Assembly (NCBI RefSeq): GCF_038396765.1 | Contig: NZ_CP150096.1 | Location: 1,471,001-1,535,000, forward strand | Source: Chitinophaga caseinilytica | Lineage (GTDB): Bacteria; Bacteroidota; Bacteroidia; Chitinophagales; Chitinophagaceae | Length of the DNA stretch: 64,000 nt | Direction: 5' to 3' | Part shown: positions 8,307 to 16,704 of the stretch, piece by piece | Numbering within the stretch: the first letter of the stretch is position 1 | Layout: the number at the start of each line of letters is the position of its first letter | The notes under the pieces: generated by a model | Databases searched by the model: none | Seen by the model: the letters and a program-made list of their open reading frames with translations, nothing else | Told to the model about the DNA's origin: nothing | Made by a program: the position numbers and the translations under genes

Positions 8307-9244
8307 TATTTTACCTGCTTGATCTTGTAGGATGCGTTCGTCACGATTCTTACCGGCACCGTCAGGTCTTTTTTCAATTGCTTTTTGCGATTGGCGAGAT
8401 AGACGTATTTACCGTTCATTTCCGTGTTTTGCACGGCGATGCTGGGGAAACCGCTTTCGCGGAGGATGAGGTAATTGGTGACGAGCTTCCCTTCGATGGC
8501 GGCGGTGGCCTGGATACCGTCTTCAATGGTGAAGGTTTCTACCCGGTCGGTTTTGATATTGCCTTCGGAATTGACCTTGGCCGTTTGCCCGTCCCAATGC
8601 TGAAGGTTCCAGTAGAGGTCTACCCGGCCTTTGAGCCCCCCGCGCAGCGGAACGCTTTCTTCCCACTGGGTACCGTTCTTGATACCGTGAACGGGGTAAA
8701 TGACGAGCAGTTGCTCCAGCCATCCGCGGAATGCATCTGTGCCGAACTGGTCTTTCAGGAGTTTTTTATACGCGTCGCGCTCGTCCGATTTCAGCTTGGC
8801 GAAAGCTTCCGCGGCTTTTTCCATGAGCTGGTCGAGCCCTTCTACCTTGTTGATGGTGCCATTGCCCTGGATCTCAACGGTAAAGGGTTGATTGAGCATG
8901 AGCTTGAGGGCGCCTTGCAGGGGCTCGTCGGGATGGTCGGTTTTGGCGTCTACGTAAATATTCTGGTTTTTGGCGTTGAAGTTGAATTTGATATCGGTGT
9001 AAGACCAATGCATGGTGAACCGTCCGGGCGCGGCGTCCGTGACTTTGATGGACATTTTATTATTGTAATCGCGGGTTGTCCGTTGCACCACTTCCTGTAC
9101 CGTCATGTAAGTTTCACTGCGGCTTTCCTGGTTGAGCGTAAATTCGCTACCCGTCTTCAAGTTGTAGTTCAGCTCCACATAATCCTGCGCGGAGAGGGAT
9201 AAAGCGAGGCAGCACATCGCTACCAGTCCGGTGAGTTTCTTCAT
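8306..9244 (-). CDS. exported protein, DUF6263-like
   Basis: This 312-residue protein has a clear signal peptide (residues 1-19, cleaved near SLSAQ), so it is periplasmic or surface-located. The mature part is beta-rich, begins with LNYNLKTGSEF and contains repeated strand-turn patterns. This resembles the DUF6263 family of Bacteroidota, in which an N-terminal half with NGTINKVEG and a C-terminal half with ATAAIEG recur. The function is unknown. It is the first gene of a two-gene coupled unit and lies 15 nt after the TIGR02757 gene on the same strand. DUF6263 is my best match, not a certainty. Confidence 0.72.
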   Translation of the reverse strand: MKKLTGLVAMCCLALSLSAQDYVELNYNLKTGSEFTLNQESRSETYMTVQEVVQRTTRDYNNKMSIKVTDAAPGRFTMHWSYTDIKFNFNAKNQNIYVDAKTDHPDEPLQGALKLMLNQPFTVEIQGNGTINKVEGLDQLMEKAAEAFAKLKSDERDAYKKLLKDQFGTDAFRGWLEQLLVIYPVHGIKNGTQWEESVPLRGGLKGRVDLYWNLQHWDGQTAKVNSEGNIKTDRVETFTIEDGIQATAAIEGKLVTNYLILRESGFPSIAVQNTEMNGKYVYLANRKKQLKKDLTVPVRIVTNASYKIKQVK

Positions 9245-9259
9245 TATCTCGTACTTTGA

Positions 9260-10039
9260 TCAAACGTATTTTTCGATGACCCCGAGGCCGAACAGCGCGA
9301 AATCGTATTTCACGGGGTCTGCGGGATCCATGAGCCGCAGCTGGCTGGTGAGCTCCAGGGCCGTTTTCCAGTTCGCGTCTGCGCTCTGGATGAGGCCGAG
9401 CCTTGCTGCCACGCGGCTCACGTGAATATCTACCGGGCACACGAGTTGCGACGGCGAAATTTGCTTCCATAGTCCAAAATCCACGCCATTTTTGTCTTGC
9501 CTGACCATCCACCGCAGGTACATGTTCAGCCTTTTGCAGGCGCTGTTGCGCGCGGGGGTGGAAACGTGCTTGCGGGTGCGGTCGGGGTGCTCCATGGCGA
9601 AAAACATCTTCTGGAAGCCGGTGAGGGCGTTCTCGATGTTGGTGTCTTCCGGCTGGAGGTAGCCGCTGAAGGCGAATTCCAGGGAAGTGACGTTGGAATA
9701 GTAGTGCTGGAGGAACTCTGTGAAATAGAGCAAATCCAGCCCGTTGAACGTGCGGTGCCGGAAATGCATGAGCTTCATCCGGTCCCGTGGTTCGTGGTTT
9801 ACGATGTAATCGTACGGAGCATTGTCAAACAGCCCCATCAACTCGGTGCACTTGTTGATGATGGTGGTACGGTTCCCCCAGGCCAGAATGGCCGCGAAAA
9901 GTCCCGCGATCTCAATGTCCTGGAGCTTGGTGAACCGGTGTGGGATGCTCACCGGGTCGCCGGCGATAAATCCCGGCTGGTCGTAATGCTCCGCTTTGGC
10001 ATCCAAAAATTCTTTCAGTTGCTGGAACTTCATGGTCAT
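9260..10039 (-). CDS. TIGR02757 family protein
   Basis: This cytoplasmic protein of about 259 residues is of the TIGR02757 family. Signatures are an N-terminal FLDAKAEHYDQPGFIAGDP, the helix AAILAWGNR, and a C-terminal segment with CPVDIHVSRVAARLG followed by DPVKYDFALFGLG. The C-terminal half resembles the helix-hairpin-helix DNA glycosylase fold, so a nucleic-acid role is suspected, but none is established. The likely start is the ATG at 10039 or the one at 10033; the upstream extension has no conserved features. Confidence 0.85.
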   Translation of the reverse strand: MTMKFQQLKEFLDAKAEHYDQPGFIAGDPVSIPHRFTKLQDIEIAGLFAAILAWGNRTTIINKCTELMGLFDNAPYDYIVNHEPRDRMKLMHFRHRTFNGLDLLYFTEFLQHYYSNVTSLEFAFSGYLQPEDTNIENALTGFQKMFFAMEHPDRTRKHVSTPARNSACKRLNMYLRWMVRQDKNGVDFGLWKQISPSQLVCPVDIHVSRVAARLGLIQSADANWKTALELTSQLRLMDPADPVKYDFALFGLGVIEKYV

Positions 10040-10131
10040 AGCATATGGAAAAATGCCCCCGGCCCTTTGCAAGAACGGGAGGCATGTAGGTGTAATGCGC
10101 TAAAAGTAAGCAGATTGACGCAACAATCCAA

Positions 10132-11271
10132 TCAGCCGATCGCTTTTTTCAAATCGGCCACCAGGTCTTCCACATCTTCGATACCTACGCTCAACCGGAT
10201 CAGCGAGTCCGTCAAACCGTTCTTCAGCCGCTCCTCGCGCGGGATAGACGCATGCGTCATCGACGCCGGATGCCCGATGAGGCTCTCCACGCCGCCCAGC
10301 GATTCGGCCAGCGAAAAAAGGTGGGTACCGCTCAAAACCCTGAGGGCCGCGTCCATACTATCGTCTTTCAACGTAAAAGAGATCATGCCGCCGAAACCGC
10401 GCATCTGCTTTTTGGCGATGCCGTGGTTGGGATGATCTTCGAACCCGCACCAGTACACCTTGTCCACTTTCGGATGCGCCCGCAGGAAGCGGGCCACGGC
10501 CTCGCCGTTCTCGCAATGGCGCTGCATGCGGACATGAAGCGTCTTGATGCCGCGGAGCACCAGGAAGCAATCCTGCGGCCCCGGCACGGCGCCGCAACTG
10601 TTCTGGATGAAGGCCAGCTGCTGGGCGAGCGCGTCGTCTTTCACGATCACCGCACCATGCACCACGTCGCTATGCCCGCCGAGGTATTTGGTGGCGGAAT
10701 GCACCACGATATCGGCCCCCAGGTCCAGCGGGTTCTGGAGGTACGGCGATGCGAAGGTATTGTCGACCGCCAGCAGCACGCCCTTTTCCTTCGCGATGGC
10801 GGAACAGGCGGCGATGTCGATGATATTGAGCATGGGATTGGTGGGCGTCTCGATCCACACGAGCTTCGTGGCGGCATTCAGGTGCTGTTTCAATTGGGCA
10901 GCGTCCTGCAAATCCACGAAATGGAACCTGATCCCGTATTTGGCGAAAACTTTGGTGAAAATCCGGAAGGTGCCGCCGTACAAGTCGCTGGAAGCCACCA
11001 CTTCATCGCCCGGGGCGAGGAGTTTCATGATGGCATCCGTGGCCGCGAGGCCGCTGCCGAAACAGATCCCGTGGTTGCCGTTCTCAATGGCTGCCAATGC
11101 TTTCTGGAGGGCGTCGCGGGTGGGGTTCTGCGTACGGGCGTACTCGTAGCCCTTATGATCGCCCGGCGCCGCCTGCACATAGGTGGACGTCTGGAAGATC
11201 GGCGTCATAATGGCCCCGGTAGACGGGTCCGGCTCAACGCCCGCATGGATCAGCTTTGTACCTAACTTCAT
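10132..11271 (-). CDS. PLP-dependent transsulfuration enzyme (cystathionine gamma-synthase/beta-lyase family)
   Basis: This cytoplasmic type I PLP enzyme of 379 residues interconverts sulfur amino acids. It begins with the family signature GTKLIHAGxEPDPxTGA, has the YEYARTQNPTR substrate-loop motif, the GSGLAA cofactor turn and the PLP lysine in SATKYLGGHSD (about residue 198), and ends with the SLGGVESL...HPASMTH block. Sequence alone does not separate MetB, MetC and CGL activities. It stands alone on the minus strand with a good -7 box upstream. Confidence 0.93.
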   Translation of the reverse strand: MKLGTKLIHAGVEPDPSTGAIMTPIFQTSTYVQAAPGDHKGYEYARTQNPTRDALQKALAAIENGNHGICFGSGLAATDAIMKLLAPGDEVVASSDLYGGTFRIFTKVFAKYGIRFHFVDLQDAAQLKQHLNAATKLVWIETPTNPMLNIIDIAACSAIAKEKGVLLAVDNTFASPYLQNPLDLGADIVVHSATKYLGGHSDVVHGAVIVKDDALAQQLAFIQNSCGAVPGPQDCFLVLRGIKTLHVRMQRHCENGEAVARFLRAHPKVDKVYWCGFEDHPNHGIAKKQMRGFGGMISFTLKDDSMDAALRVLSGTHLFSLAESLGGVESLIGHPASMTHASIPREERLKNGLTDSLIRLSVGIEDVEDLVADLKKAIG

Positions 11272-11296
11272 GTTTTGCTGTATTTTATGGGAATAC

Positions 11297-11325
11297 CAAA
11301 GTTAACGAATTTAACCGCCCCAACA
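11297..11325 (-). promoter_or_regulatory. candidate promoter of the transsulfuration gene
   Basis: On the minus strand TAACTTTG (11304-11297) matches the Bacteroidota -7 consensus TAnnTTTG exactly. A TGTTG at 11325-11321 may serve as the -33 element, although the 16-nt spacing is short. Confidence 0.5.
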
Positions 11326-11599
11326 TTCCGGCCCGATATTACACGTACGTGCTATCCCGTTTCCGCTGAAATCGTGCCGCAGTGCGGATTTGGGGGATTT
11401 TTGAACACTTATCCGAACTACGCCCGCCCATTTCCATCGCTTACGAGATAAAAGCACGCGTTCACTAGAATGCGGTGGGATGTATGAAGATTTCCGATAA
11501 TTTTAACTCAGGTTTTTCATAGGATATGGTTAAAATTTTCTGAAGGCGGTATTCTTACCGCTTTTTTCTTTAGACCCCATGTTTCAAACTGTAGTCATA

Positions 11600-11628
11600 A
11601 AAAAAGGCAGCGTACCCGCTGCCTTTTT
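11600..11628 (-). terminator. intrinsic terminator of the DUF2911 gene
   Basis: The stem AAGGCAGCG / CGCTGCCTT is followed on the minus strand by a T-rich run. It lies 24 nt beyond the stop of the DUF2911 gene. Confidence 0.8.
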
Positions 11629-11651
11629 GCATATCGTTGATTTCCGGAGAT

Positions 11652-12281
11652 TTATTTACGGCCGGGCTTGCCGGTTTTCGGTTTGTCTGCCGAAGCCACC
11701 ACCCTGGAATCCGACCAGCGGATGGGCAGGGAAACCTGGGTTTTGTCCCACCCCATGAGCAGATTGGCGCCATAAGCCGCCTTTTCGAACACCATGCTGA
11801 ACGCTTCGATCTCTTCGGGGGAAGCGATCACCGGCACCTCCGTGCGCACTACATCCATTTGAGGCTCATATTTATAGGCGCCCCAGATGTCGGTCTGTTT
11901 ATTCAGGATGACCGTCCATTTGGTTTCGCTGGGGATGGCGTAAATGGTATACCGGCCTTTGGGAACGGATTTGCCGCCGATGTTCACCGGGCGGAAAAAC
12001 TCCACTTCCGTGGCTTCGTTGGCCCCGAGGCGCCAAACTTTACCGTATTCCACGAGGTTCCCGAAGATGGGGCGGCCTTTTTTCTGCGGACGGCTGAAAA
12101 TGGCCCTGGCCACCAGTGCTCCGGGCTCGCCTTTCACCTTGCACACGTAGGGGTACATGACAGGGTAATAGGCCATGTCCATGGGACTGGGGTCTACCGG
12201 CGGCATTTTACGGTCCTGAGCGCCGGCGATGCTGCAAACGGCGAGGCCGGCTATAACGAGCAGAGATTTGAGCGTATTCAT
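11652..12281 (-). CDS. exported DUF2911 family protein
   Basis: This 209-residue protein has a signal peptide (MNTLKSLLVIAGLAVCSIAGAQ; the start is the ATG at 12281). The mature part carries the DUF2911 hallmarks: RPxxKGRxIFG near residue 65, VWRLGANEATEVEF, the GKSVPKGRYTIYAIPS turn and a KTDIWG-like strand (KQTDIWGAY). The family is common among Bacteroidota secreted proteins and its molecular role is unknown. It is followed by its own terminator and preceded by the ACP phosphodiesterase gene on the same strand, 54 nt upstream. Confidence 0.88.
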   Translation of the reverse strand: MNTLKSLLVIAGLAVCSIAGAQDRKMPPVDPSPMDMAYYPVMYPYVCKVKGEPGALVARAIFSRPQKKGRPIFGNLVEYGKVWRLGANEATEVEFFRPVNIGGKSVPKGRYTIYAIPSETKWTVILNKQTDIWGAYKYEPQMDVVRTEVPVIASPEEIEAFSMVFEKAAYGANLLMGWDKTQVSLPIRWSDSRVVASADKPKTGKPGRK

Positions 12282-12335
12282 ATACTTTGAATGATAGGTT
12301 GAATTCGGCCCCAAACCTACGTGTTTTTCCGAAAA

Positions 12336-12926
12336 TCAGGAAAGTTCAGATGTGAGAGATTTCATAAAGTTTTCGGCGTCGGGGATGAAGGCGTTGTAGC
12401 AGTCGCGGAGGGCTGCGTAATGGTCGTTGAACACGCCGTAGGGCACGTCTGCCGGGTGCGGGTAATATTTGGAGCGGCGCACGATGCCGCCGAAGCTGCG
12501 GAAGATGGAGATGCGCTCATGGTAATGATATAACCAGTTCTGCGACTGCATGAACGAGAACATCTGGCGGAACGCGGGGGGCAGCTGCGGGAGGCGTTCG
12601 CTCACCGCGGCATAGGTGTCTTCCGCGAACCGGGCGAGCGTGGGGAGGGAGAACCGCTGCGGGTCGTTGGCCAGGAAATGGTCGTACACCACGTCGAGGA
12701 ACACGCCGCCGTAAAGGCCGGAACTGGGGCGGAAGAGCTCCCGGGCCGTTTTGGAGGCGGGGTGATGATCGGTGTAATCGTCGAGCGCACGGTGGAGCAC
12801 GATCCCTTTGCGAAGGGGCGCCGGGTAATCTTCCGTCTTTTTCCCCTTCACGAAGTCGGCGATCAACTGTCCGGCCGTAATATCCGGATCATGAAAAGAT
12901 AAATATGCGTGTGCGAGATAATTCAT
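12336..12926 (-). CDS. acyl carrier protein phosphodiesterase (DUF479 family)
   Basis: The family removes 4'-phosphopantetheine from holo-ACP (AcpH in E. coli). The 196-residue protein starts at MNYLAHAYLS (ATG at 12926), the invariant N terminus of the group. Metal-site residues are visible in GQLIADFVKG, in the HRALDDYTDHHP motif (about residues 45-57) and in VFLDVVYDHFLA (about residues 75-87). These His/Asp clusters resemble an HD-type hydrolase. No operon partner is obvious other than DUF2911 downstream. Confidence 0.88.
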   Translation of the reverse strand: MNYLAHAYLSFHDPDITAGQLIADFVKGKKTEDYPAPLRKGIVLHRALDDYTDHHPASKTARELFRPSSGLYGGVFLDVVYDHFLANDPQRFSLPTLARFAEDTYAAVSERLPQLPPAFRQMFSFMQSQNWLYHYHERISIFRSFGGIVRRSKYYPHPADVPYGVFNDHYAALRDCYNAFIPDAENFMKSLTSELS

Positions 12927-13343
12927 ACGATACAAGCGGCATTTCACACAGATAAACGGCAAAAGCACGACAATCAAGCGTTTCCGCTCCTCCGAAGATA
13001 GGTATTATTCCCCGCACCGTCCGCTTCCGCGACACGCTGTCCGATTTCGGAAAAGCTTTTCCAGCCACTGCCGGTCGTCACCGCCCGATCACTTTAACAA
13101 AGTCTTAACCCCGGCGCGTGCAACATTTCCTCTTTCCGCTCAACCCCGCTGCCGCAGCGGGTTTCGCACTGCGGTAACCAGGCGTTTTACGTATGCGTTG
13201 TAACGGACATAACATAGGCTTCACATGGGCGTGCCAATCATAACTATTCCCTTGTCAACCGCTAAGGCCCGCACTAATTTTACAGCATCAAATCACACAC
13301 CGCATTCTAAAACATTTTAAATCCTGATTAAAATTTTTCCGCC
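12927..13343. other. 417-nt intergenic region between divergent genes
   Basis: No gene is evident on either strand. It contains an inverted repeat CCCGCTG-CCG-CAGCGGG near 13146-13163 and an AT-rich stretch just before the PepSY-like gene that probably holds that gene's promoter. No perfect TAnnTTTG box was seen. Confidence 0.5.
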
Positions 13344-13787
13344 ATGAAAAAGATTATCGCCATTCTGACCCTGGTAACCGTGTTCGCGACGGGCGCTTTT
13401 GCCTTCGACGAAACCATTGACAACAAAAAAGTGCTGGAATCCTTCAAGAAGGAGTTCGCTACCGCCGAAAGCGTGTCCTGGTACACGACCGCCGACAAGT
13501 ATGTGGCCAAGTTCACCTTGCACGCCCGGAAAGTGACCGCACATTACGACCGCGAAGGCAACCTGCTGGCCACAAGCCGTTATATCGACGATGCAGACCT
13601 GCCGCTGAACGTGATCACCCGCCTCATGAAAAAGTATCCCGACCAGAAGATCAACAACATCGTGGAATATGAAGCAGACGGCTTCACCACTTATGTTGTG
13701 ACCCTGGAAAGCGACACGCATTGGACGGTGCTGAAATCCGATTCCGACGGTAACCTCACCCGCCTGAAGAAATTGCAGAAAGCATAA
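13344..13787 (+). CDS. small secreted PepSY-like protein
   Basis: This 147-residue protein has a signal peptide (residues 1-20, ending TGAFAF). The mature domain of about 120 residues is built of repeated strand-helix units such as SVSWYTTADKYVAKF and ITRLMKKYPDQKI. This pattern is seen in the PepSY-like/BLIP-like small periplasmic proteins that are very common in Chitinophagaceae, often as multiple paralogues. No enzyme motif is visible. It is a single-gene unit with a 400-nt upstream region and its own terminator. Confidence 0.75.
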   Translation: MKKIIAILTLVTVFATGAFAFDETIDNKKVLESFKKEFATAESVSWYTTADKYVAKFTLHARKVTAHYDREGNLLATSRYIDDADLPLNVITRLMKKYPDQKINNIVEYEADGFTTYVVTLESDTHWTVLKSDSDGNLTRLKKLQKA

Positions 13788-13818
13788 CCGAGTTTTAGTT
13801 TTAGTTTCAGTCAGTATG

Positions 13819-13850
13819 ACCGTCCCGGGTAACGCCAGGACGGTTTTTTT
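13819..13850 (+). terminator. intrinsic terminator
   Basis: The stem ACCGTCC / GGACGGT is followed by T7, 32 nt after the PepSY-like gene. Confidence 0.85.
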
Positions 13851-13894
13851 GTGCCTGGCCCCCAATGGATCGGGGCGGTGGTTTTATGATCTTT

Positions 13895-13928
13895 TTGACA
13901 TTTTGTGCCCTTGAAAAGTGTACCTTTG
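13895..13928 (+). promoter_or_regulatory. promoter of the deoxyhypusine-synthase-like gene
   Basis: TACCTTTG at 13921-13928 is an exact TAnnTTTG -7 box. Twenty nucleotides upstream is TTGACA (13895-13900), which overlaps a TTTG. The predicted transcription start is near 13935, about 27 nt before the ATG. Confidence 0.7.
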
Positions 13929-13961
13929 CGGCTTGTATACACAAGTAAAACACGTACTGTA

Positions 13962-14936
13962 ATGACTAAAGGACCTGTTTCACAATTTATCCAGCATCAT
14001 TACCGCCACTTCAATGCGGCGGCACTGGTAGATGCAGCAAAAGGATATGAGACGCATTTGCTGGAGGGCGGCAAGATGATGGTAACCCTGGCGGGCGCGA
14101 TGAGCACCGCTGAACTGGGGATTTCATTCGCGGAAATGATCCGTGCCGGAAAGGTCGATATCATTTCCTGTACAGGCGCCAACCTCGAGGAAGATATCAT
14201 GAACCTCGTGGCCCATACGCACTACAAGCGCGTGCCTAATTACCGCGACCTGAGCCCGCAGGAAGAGTGGGACCTCCTGGAGCAGGGCTTCAACCGGGTA
14301 ACCGATACCTGCATCCCTGAAGAAGAAGCATTCCGCCGCATCCAGCAGCACATCCATAAAATCTGGAAAGATGCGGAAGCCGCCGGCGAGCGTTATTTCC
14401 CGCACGAATACATGTATAAACTGCTGCTGAGCGGTGTGATGAAGGAAAACTACGAGATCGACCCGAAAAACAGCTGGATGCTGGCCGCCGCTGAAAAGAA
14501 CATTCCCATCATCGTTCCTGGTTGGGAAGACAGCACCATGGGCAACATCTTCGCTTCCTACGTGATCAAAGGCGAGCTGAAAGCTTCCACCATGAAGAGC
14601 GGCATCGAATATATGGTTTGGTTGAGCGACTGGTACCGCAATAACTCCGCTGGCAAGGGCGTAGGCTTCTTCCAGATCGGTGGCGGCATCGCGGGCGATT
14701 TCCCCATTTGCGTGGTGCCCATGATGTACCAGGACCTTGAGTGGACAGACGTTCCGTTCTGGAGCTATTTCTGCCAGATTTCCGATTCCACCACTTCCTA
14801 CGGTTCCTATTCCGGCGCTGTTCCCAATGAGAAGATCACCTGGGGCAAGCTGGATATCAATACGCCGAAGTTCATCGTTGAGTCGGATGCTACGATCGTG
14901 GCGCCGCTCATCTTCGCCTACCTGCTCGGCTGGTAA
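13962..14936 (+). CDS. deoxyhypusine synthase-like family protein
   Basis: This 324-residue homologue of deoxyhypusine synthase starts at MTKGPVSQF (ATG at 13962; the upstream in-frame extension runs through the promoter). The NAD-binding features are present: GAMSTAELG, SCTGANLEEDI and GGGIAGDF. The catalytic lysine that forms the enzyme-butylamine intermediate is retained in the block TWGKL near residue 297. Bacteria lack eIF5A, so it cannot make hypusine. Bacterial members are thought to transfer the aminobutyl group to other acceptors, for example in homospermidine-type polyamine synthesis. No other polyamine gene lies nearby. Confidence 0.88.
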   Translation: MTKGPVSQFIQHHYRHFNAAALVDAAKGYETHLLEGGKMMVTLAGAMSTAELGISFAEMIRAGKVDIISCTGANLEEDIMNLVAHTHYKRVPNYRDLSPQEEWDLLEQGFNRVTDTCIPEEEAFRRIQQHIHKIWKDAEAAGERYFPHEYMYKLLLSGVMKENYEIDPKNSWMLAAAEKNIPIIVPGWEDSTMGNIFASYVIKGELKASTMKSGIEYMVWLSDWYRNNSAGKGVGFFQIGGGIAGDFPICVVPMMYQDLEWTDVPFWSYFCQISDSTTSYGSYSGAVPNEKITWGKLDINTPKFIVESDATIVAPLIFAYLLGW

Positions 14937-14952
14937 GCAAATATTTTTCCGT

Positions 14953-14984
14953 GGAGGCCGCCTGATGCGGCCTCCTTTTTTCCC
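14953..14984 (+). terminator. intrinsic terminator
   Basis: A 9-bp GC-rich stem (GGAGGCCGC / GCGGCCTCC) is followed by T7, 17 nt after the stop of the deoxyhypusine-synthase-like gene. Confidence 0.9.
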
Positions 14985-15145
14985 CGAATACCCGACCCCG
15001 AAGCCCCGAAACTCCCTACGCTGCCGTTTTAACAAAATCTTTCAAGATACATATGCGAAATATTAAATATTTCTTTATGTTTGCGGAGCAATTGTGTTAC
15101 ATATTCACAATTTTTGTAGTTCTTTAAAATCAGGCAGAATTTTTT

Positions 15146-15198
15146 TTTGCAGGTTCCAAAAACTTCCTACATTTGACCCGCAAAGTCAAAAAGTCAAA
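15146..15198 (+). promoter_or_regulatory. tetR promoter overlapped by a candidate operator
   Basis: TTTG (15146-15149), an 18-nt spacer and TACATTTG (15168-15175) form a near-consensus Bacteroidota promoter. The inverted repeat TTTGAC-N7-GTCAAA (15172-15177 with 15185-15190) overlaps the -7 box and predicted start site, and a further direct GTCAAA copy lies at 15193-15198. That placement suits autorepression by the regulator encoded at 15221. Confidence 0.65.
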
Positions 15199-15220
15199 CG
15201 CGGTTTTGCAAAGTCCAACA

Positions 15221-15829
15221 ATGGCCGAACAGGATCAAAAGAGGGAAGCGATACTGGAGGCGGCGCTGAAGCGGTTCAAACGCTTTGGCCTGGCCAAAAC
15301 GACTATGGACGAAATCGCGAAGGATTTGGAGATCAGCAAAGGATCTTTGTATTATTATTTTTCCGACAAGGAGCGCATTTATGTGGCGGTTGTGGAACGG
15401 ATCGTGAGCGGGAGCTTCAAGGATATCAGCAGCTTCCTCGAAACGGCGGTTTCCGTGAGTGAGGTGCTGGACCGCTACCTGTCGGTAAAAGAAAGGATTT
15501 TACTGGAATATCATTTCCTGTTCGGCATTCACATGTGGGTGAGCGACAAACCGAGCAGCCTTATGCGGCAGATCGGGGAAATGGTCCACCAGTCGGAAAT
15601 CTGCTTCATCTCCAGCTGGATCCGGAAAGGGATCGAACTGGGTGAAGTTTCGGAAAAACATGATCCTGCCTATACGGCCGATTTACTTGTACAGGTGTTG
15701 TTCGGATTCTGGATCAACTGGTGCAAGTGGCAGGCCGCGGATTTCGACCTTCAAAACGCAGACAATATAAAAGAATTCATGAACCGCGAAAGAAGTGTGT
15801 TAACCATTTTCTTCAACGGTTTGCGATAA
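15221..15829 (+). CDS. TetR/AcrR family transcriptional regulator
   Basis: This 202-residue DNA-binding repressor starts at MAEQDQK (ATG at 15221). An upstream TTG would place coding sequence across the promoter and is rejected. The N-terminal TetR domain (about residues 5-55) contains the helix-turn-helix TTMDEIAKDLEISKGSLYYYFSDKE. The C-terminal ligand/dimer domain (about 75-200) is poorly conserved. The effector and targets are unknown. A TTTGAC/GTCAAA operator candidate sits on its own promoter, implying autoregulation. Confidence 0.93.
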   Translation: MAEQDQKREAILEAALKRFKRFGLAKTTMDEIAKDLEISKGSLYYYFSDKERIYVAVVERIVSGSFKDISSFLETAVSVSEVLDRYLSVKERILLEYHFLFGIHMWVSDKPSSLMRQIGEMVHQSEICFISSWIRKGIELGEVSEKHDPAYTADLLVQVLFGFWINWCKWQAADFDLQNADNIKEFMNRERSVLTIFFNGLR

Positions 15830-15962
15830 CCCGGAAAACTATATCCGAAAACCATTTTATTCGACCGAAACCTGCTTTCCTCCCCGATTGCTAGACATGT
15901 ATGTAGAAACATGAATTAAGCGATTCAATCATTGACATATTAAACTCAAAATTGTACGACAG

Positions 15963-16577
15963 ATGAAAAAGATGATCGTTATGGCCGCACTGGCCCTGTT
16001 CGGAACCCAATTCGCCAAAGCTCAGGTGCAGAAAGGTAACTTCCTGGTAGGTGGTACCCTCGGTTTCAAATCCAACACCGTGAAAGTTGACGGTGCTGAC
16101 AACAAAACTACTGTTTCCGACATTACGCTGAGCCCTAAAGCTGGTTACGCACTTAGCGACAAATGGATGGTAGGTGTATTCGTAGACGGTACCTTCGGTT
16201 CTACTAAAAAAGAAGTAGGTTCCCTGGAAACCAAAGACAAAGACAACTTCATTGCTCCTGGCGTATTCGTACGTAACTATTGCCAGATTGCTGATTCCAA
16301 AGTATACTTCACAAGCGAAGCGAATGTTTCTTATGGTTTCGGTAGCACAGAAGTAAACGACGTAAAGACCTTCAAAACCACTGGTATTAAAGCTAACCTC
16401 ATGCCTGGTATCTCTTACCTGGTAGGTAAGCACCTGATGCTGGAAGGTAACCTCGGCGGTATTTCCTACGAAAACCTGACTGACAAAGCTGAAGTTGGTG
16501 GAGTAAAAACAAAGAGAAGCGAGTTCGATTTCAACTTTATCAGGAACTTTACAGTTGGTGCTTCCTTCCTGTTCTAA
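15963..16577 (+). CDS. outer membrane beta-barrel protein
   Basis: This 204-residue protein has a signal peptide (ending QFAKAQ) and a repeated amphipathic beta-strand pattern that finishes in a C-terminal aromatic strand (FTVGASFLF), as in small OmpW/OmpX-like barrels of Bacteroidota. It should sit in the outer membrane with about eight strands. Codon choice differs from its neighbours: many codons end in T or A (GGT, GTA, AAC/AAA), a pattern expected of a highly expressed surface protein. It is a single-gene unit with a strong terminator. Confidence 0.85.
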   Translation: MKKMIVMAALALFGTQFAKAQVQKGNFLVGGTLGFKSNTVKVDGADNKTTVSDITLSPKAGYALSDKWMVGVFVDGTFGSTKKEVGSLETKDKDNFIAPGVFVRNYCQIADSKVYFTSEANVSYGFGSTEVNDVKTFKTTGIKANLMPGISYLVGKHLMLEGNLGGISYENLTDKAEVGGVKTKRSEFDFNFIRNFTVGASFLF

Positions 16578-16599
16578 TACTTGATATTAGCGTTTTTTA

Positions 16600-16633
16600 T
16601 AAAGGCGTTGTCTCTCAGAGACAACGCCTTTTC
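16600..16633 (+). terminator. intrinsic terminator
   Basis: A perfect 12-bp stem (AAGGCGTTGTCT / AGACAACGCCTT) is followed by TTCTCATTTTT, just after the beta-barrel gene. Confidence 0.85.
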
Positions 16634-16704
16634 TCATTTTTTACGCTTGTTGAGAATTTTGGCTTGCTACTTGCATTACAAGCATAGATTAATTTTAACC
16701 AGCT

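Larger units (their letters stand above)
11272..11651 (+). other. 380-nt intergenic region with an orphan plus-strand terminator
   Basis: No coding sequence is evident. It holds a 10-bp palindrome CACGTACGTG (11342-11351), a 9-bp stem-loop AATTTTAAC/GTTAAAATT (11499-11507 with 11529-11537) and, immediately after it, a strong intrinsic terminator at 11542-11568 (stem about 9 bp, then T6). The terminator is oriented rightward, yet no plus-strand gene precedes it, so a small RNA ending at about 11568 is possible. I found no convincing promoter for it. Confidence 0.5.

Noticed and set aside
11272..11400. SAM or other methionine riboswitch before the transsulfuration gene
   Set aside because: The leader between the -7 box and the start codon is only about 20 nt, too short for any known riboswitch.
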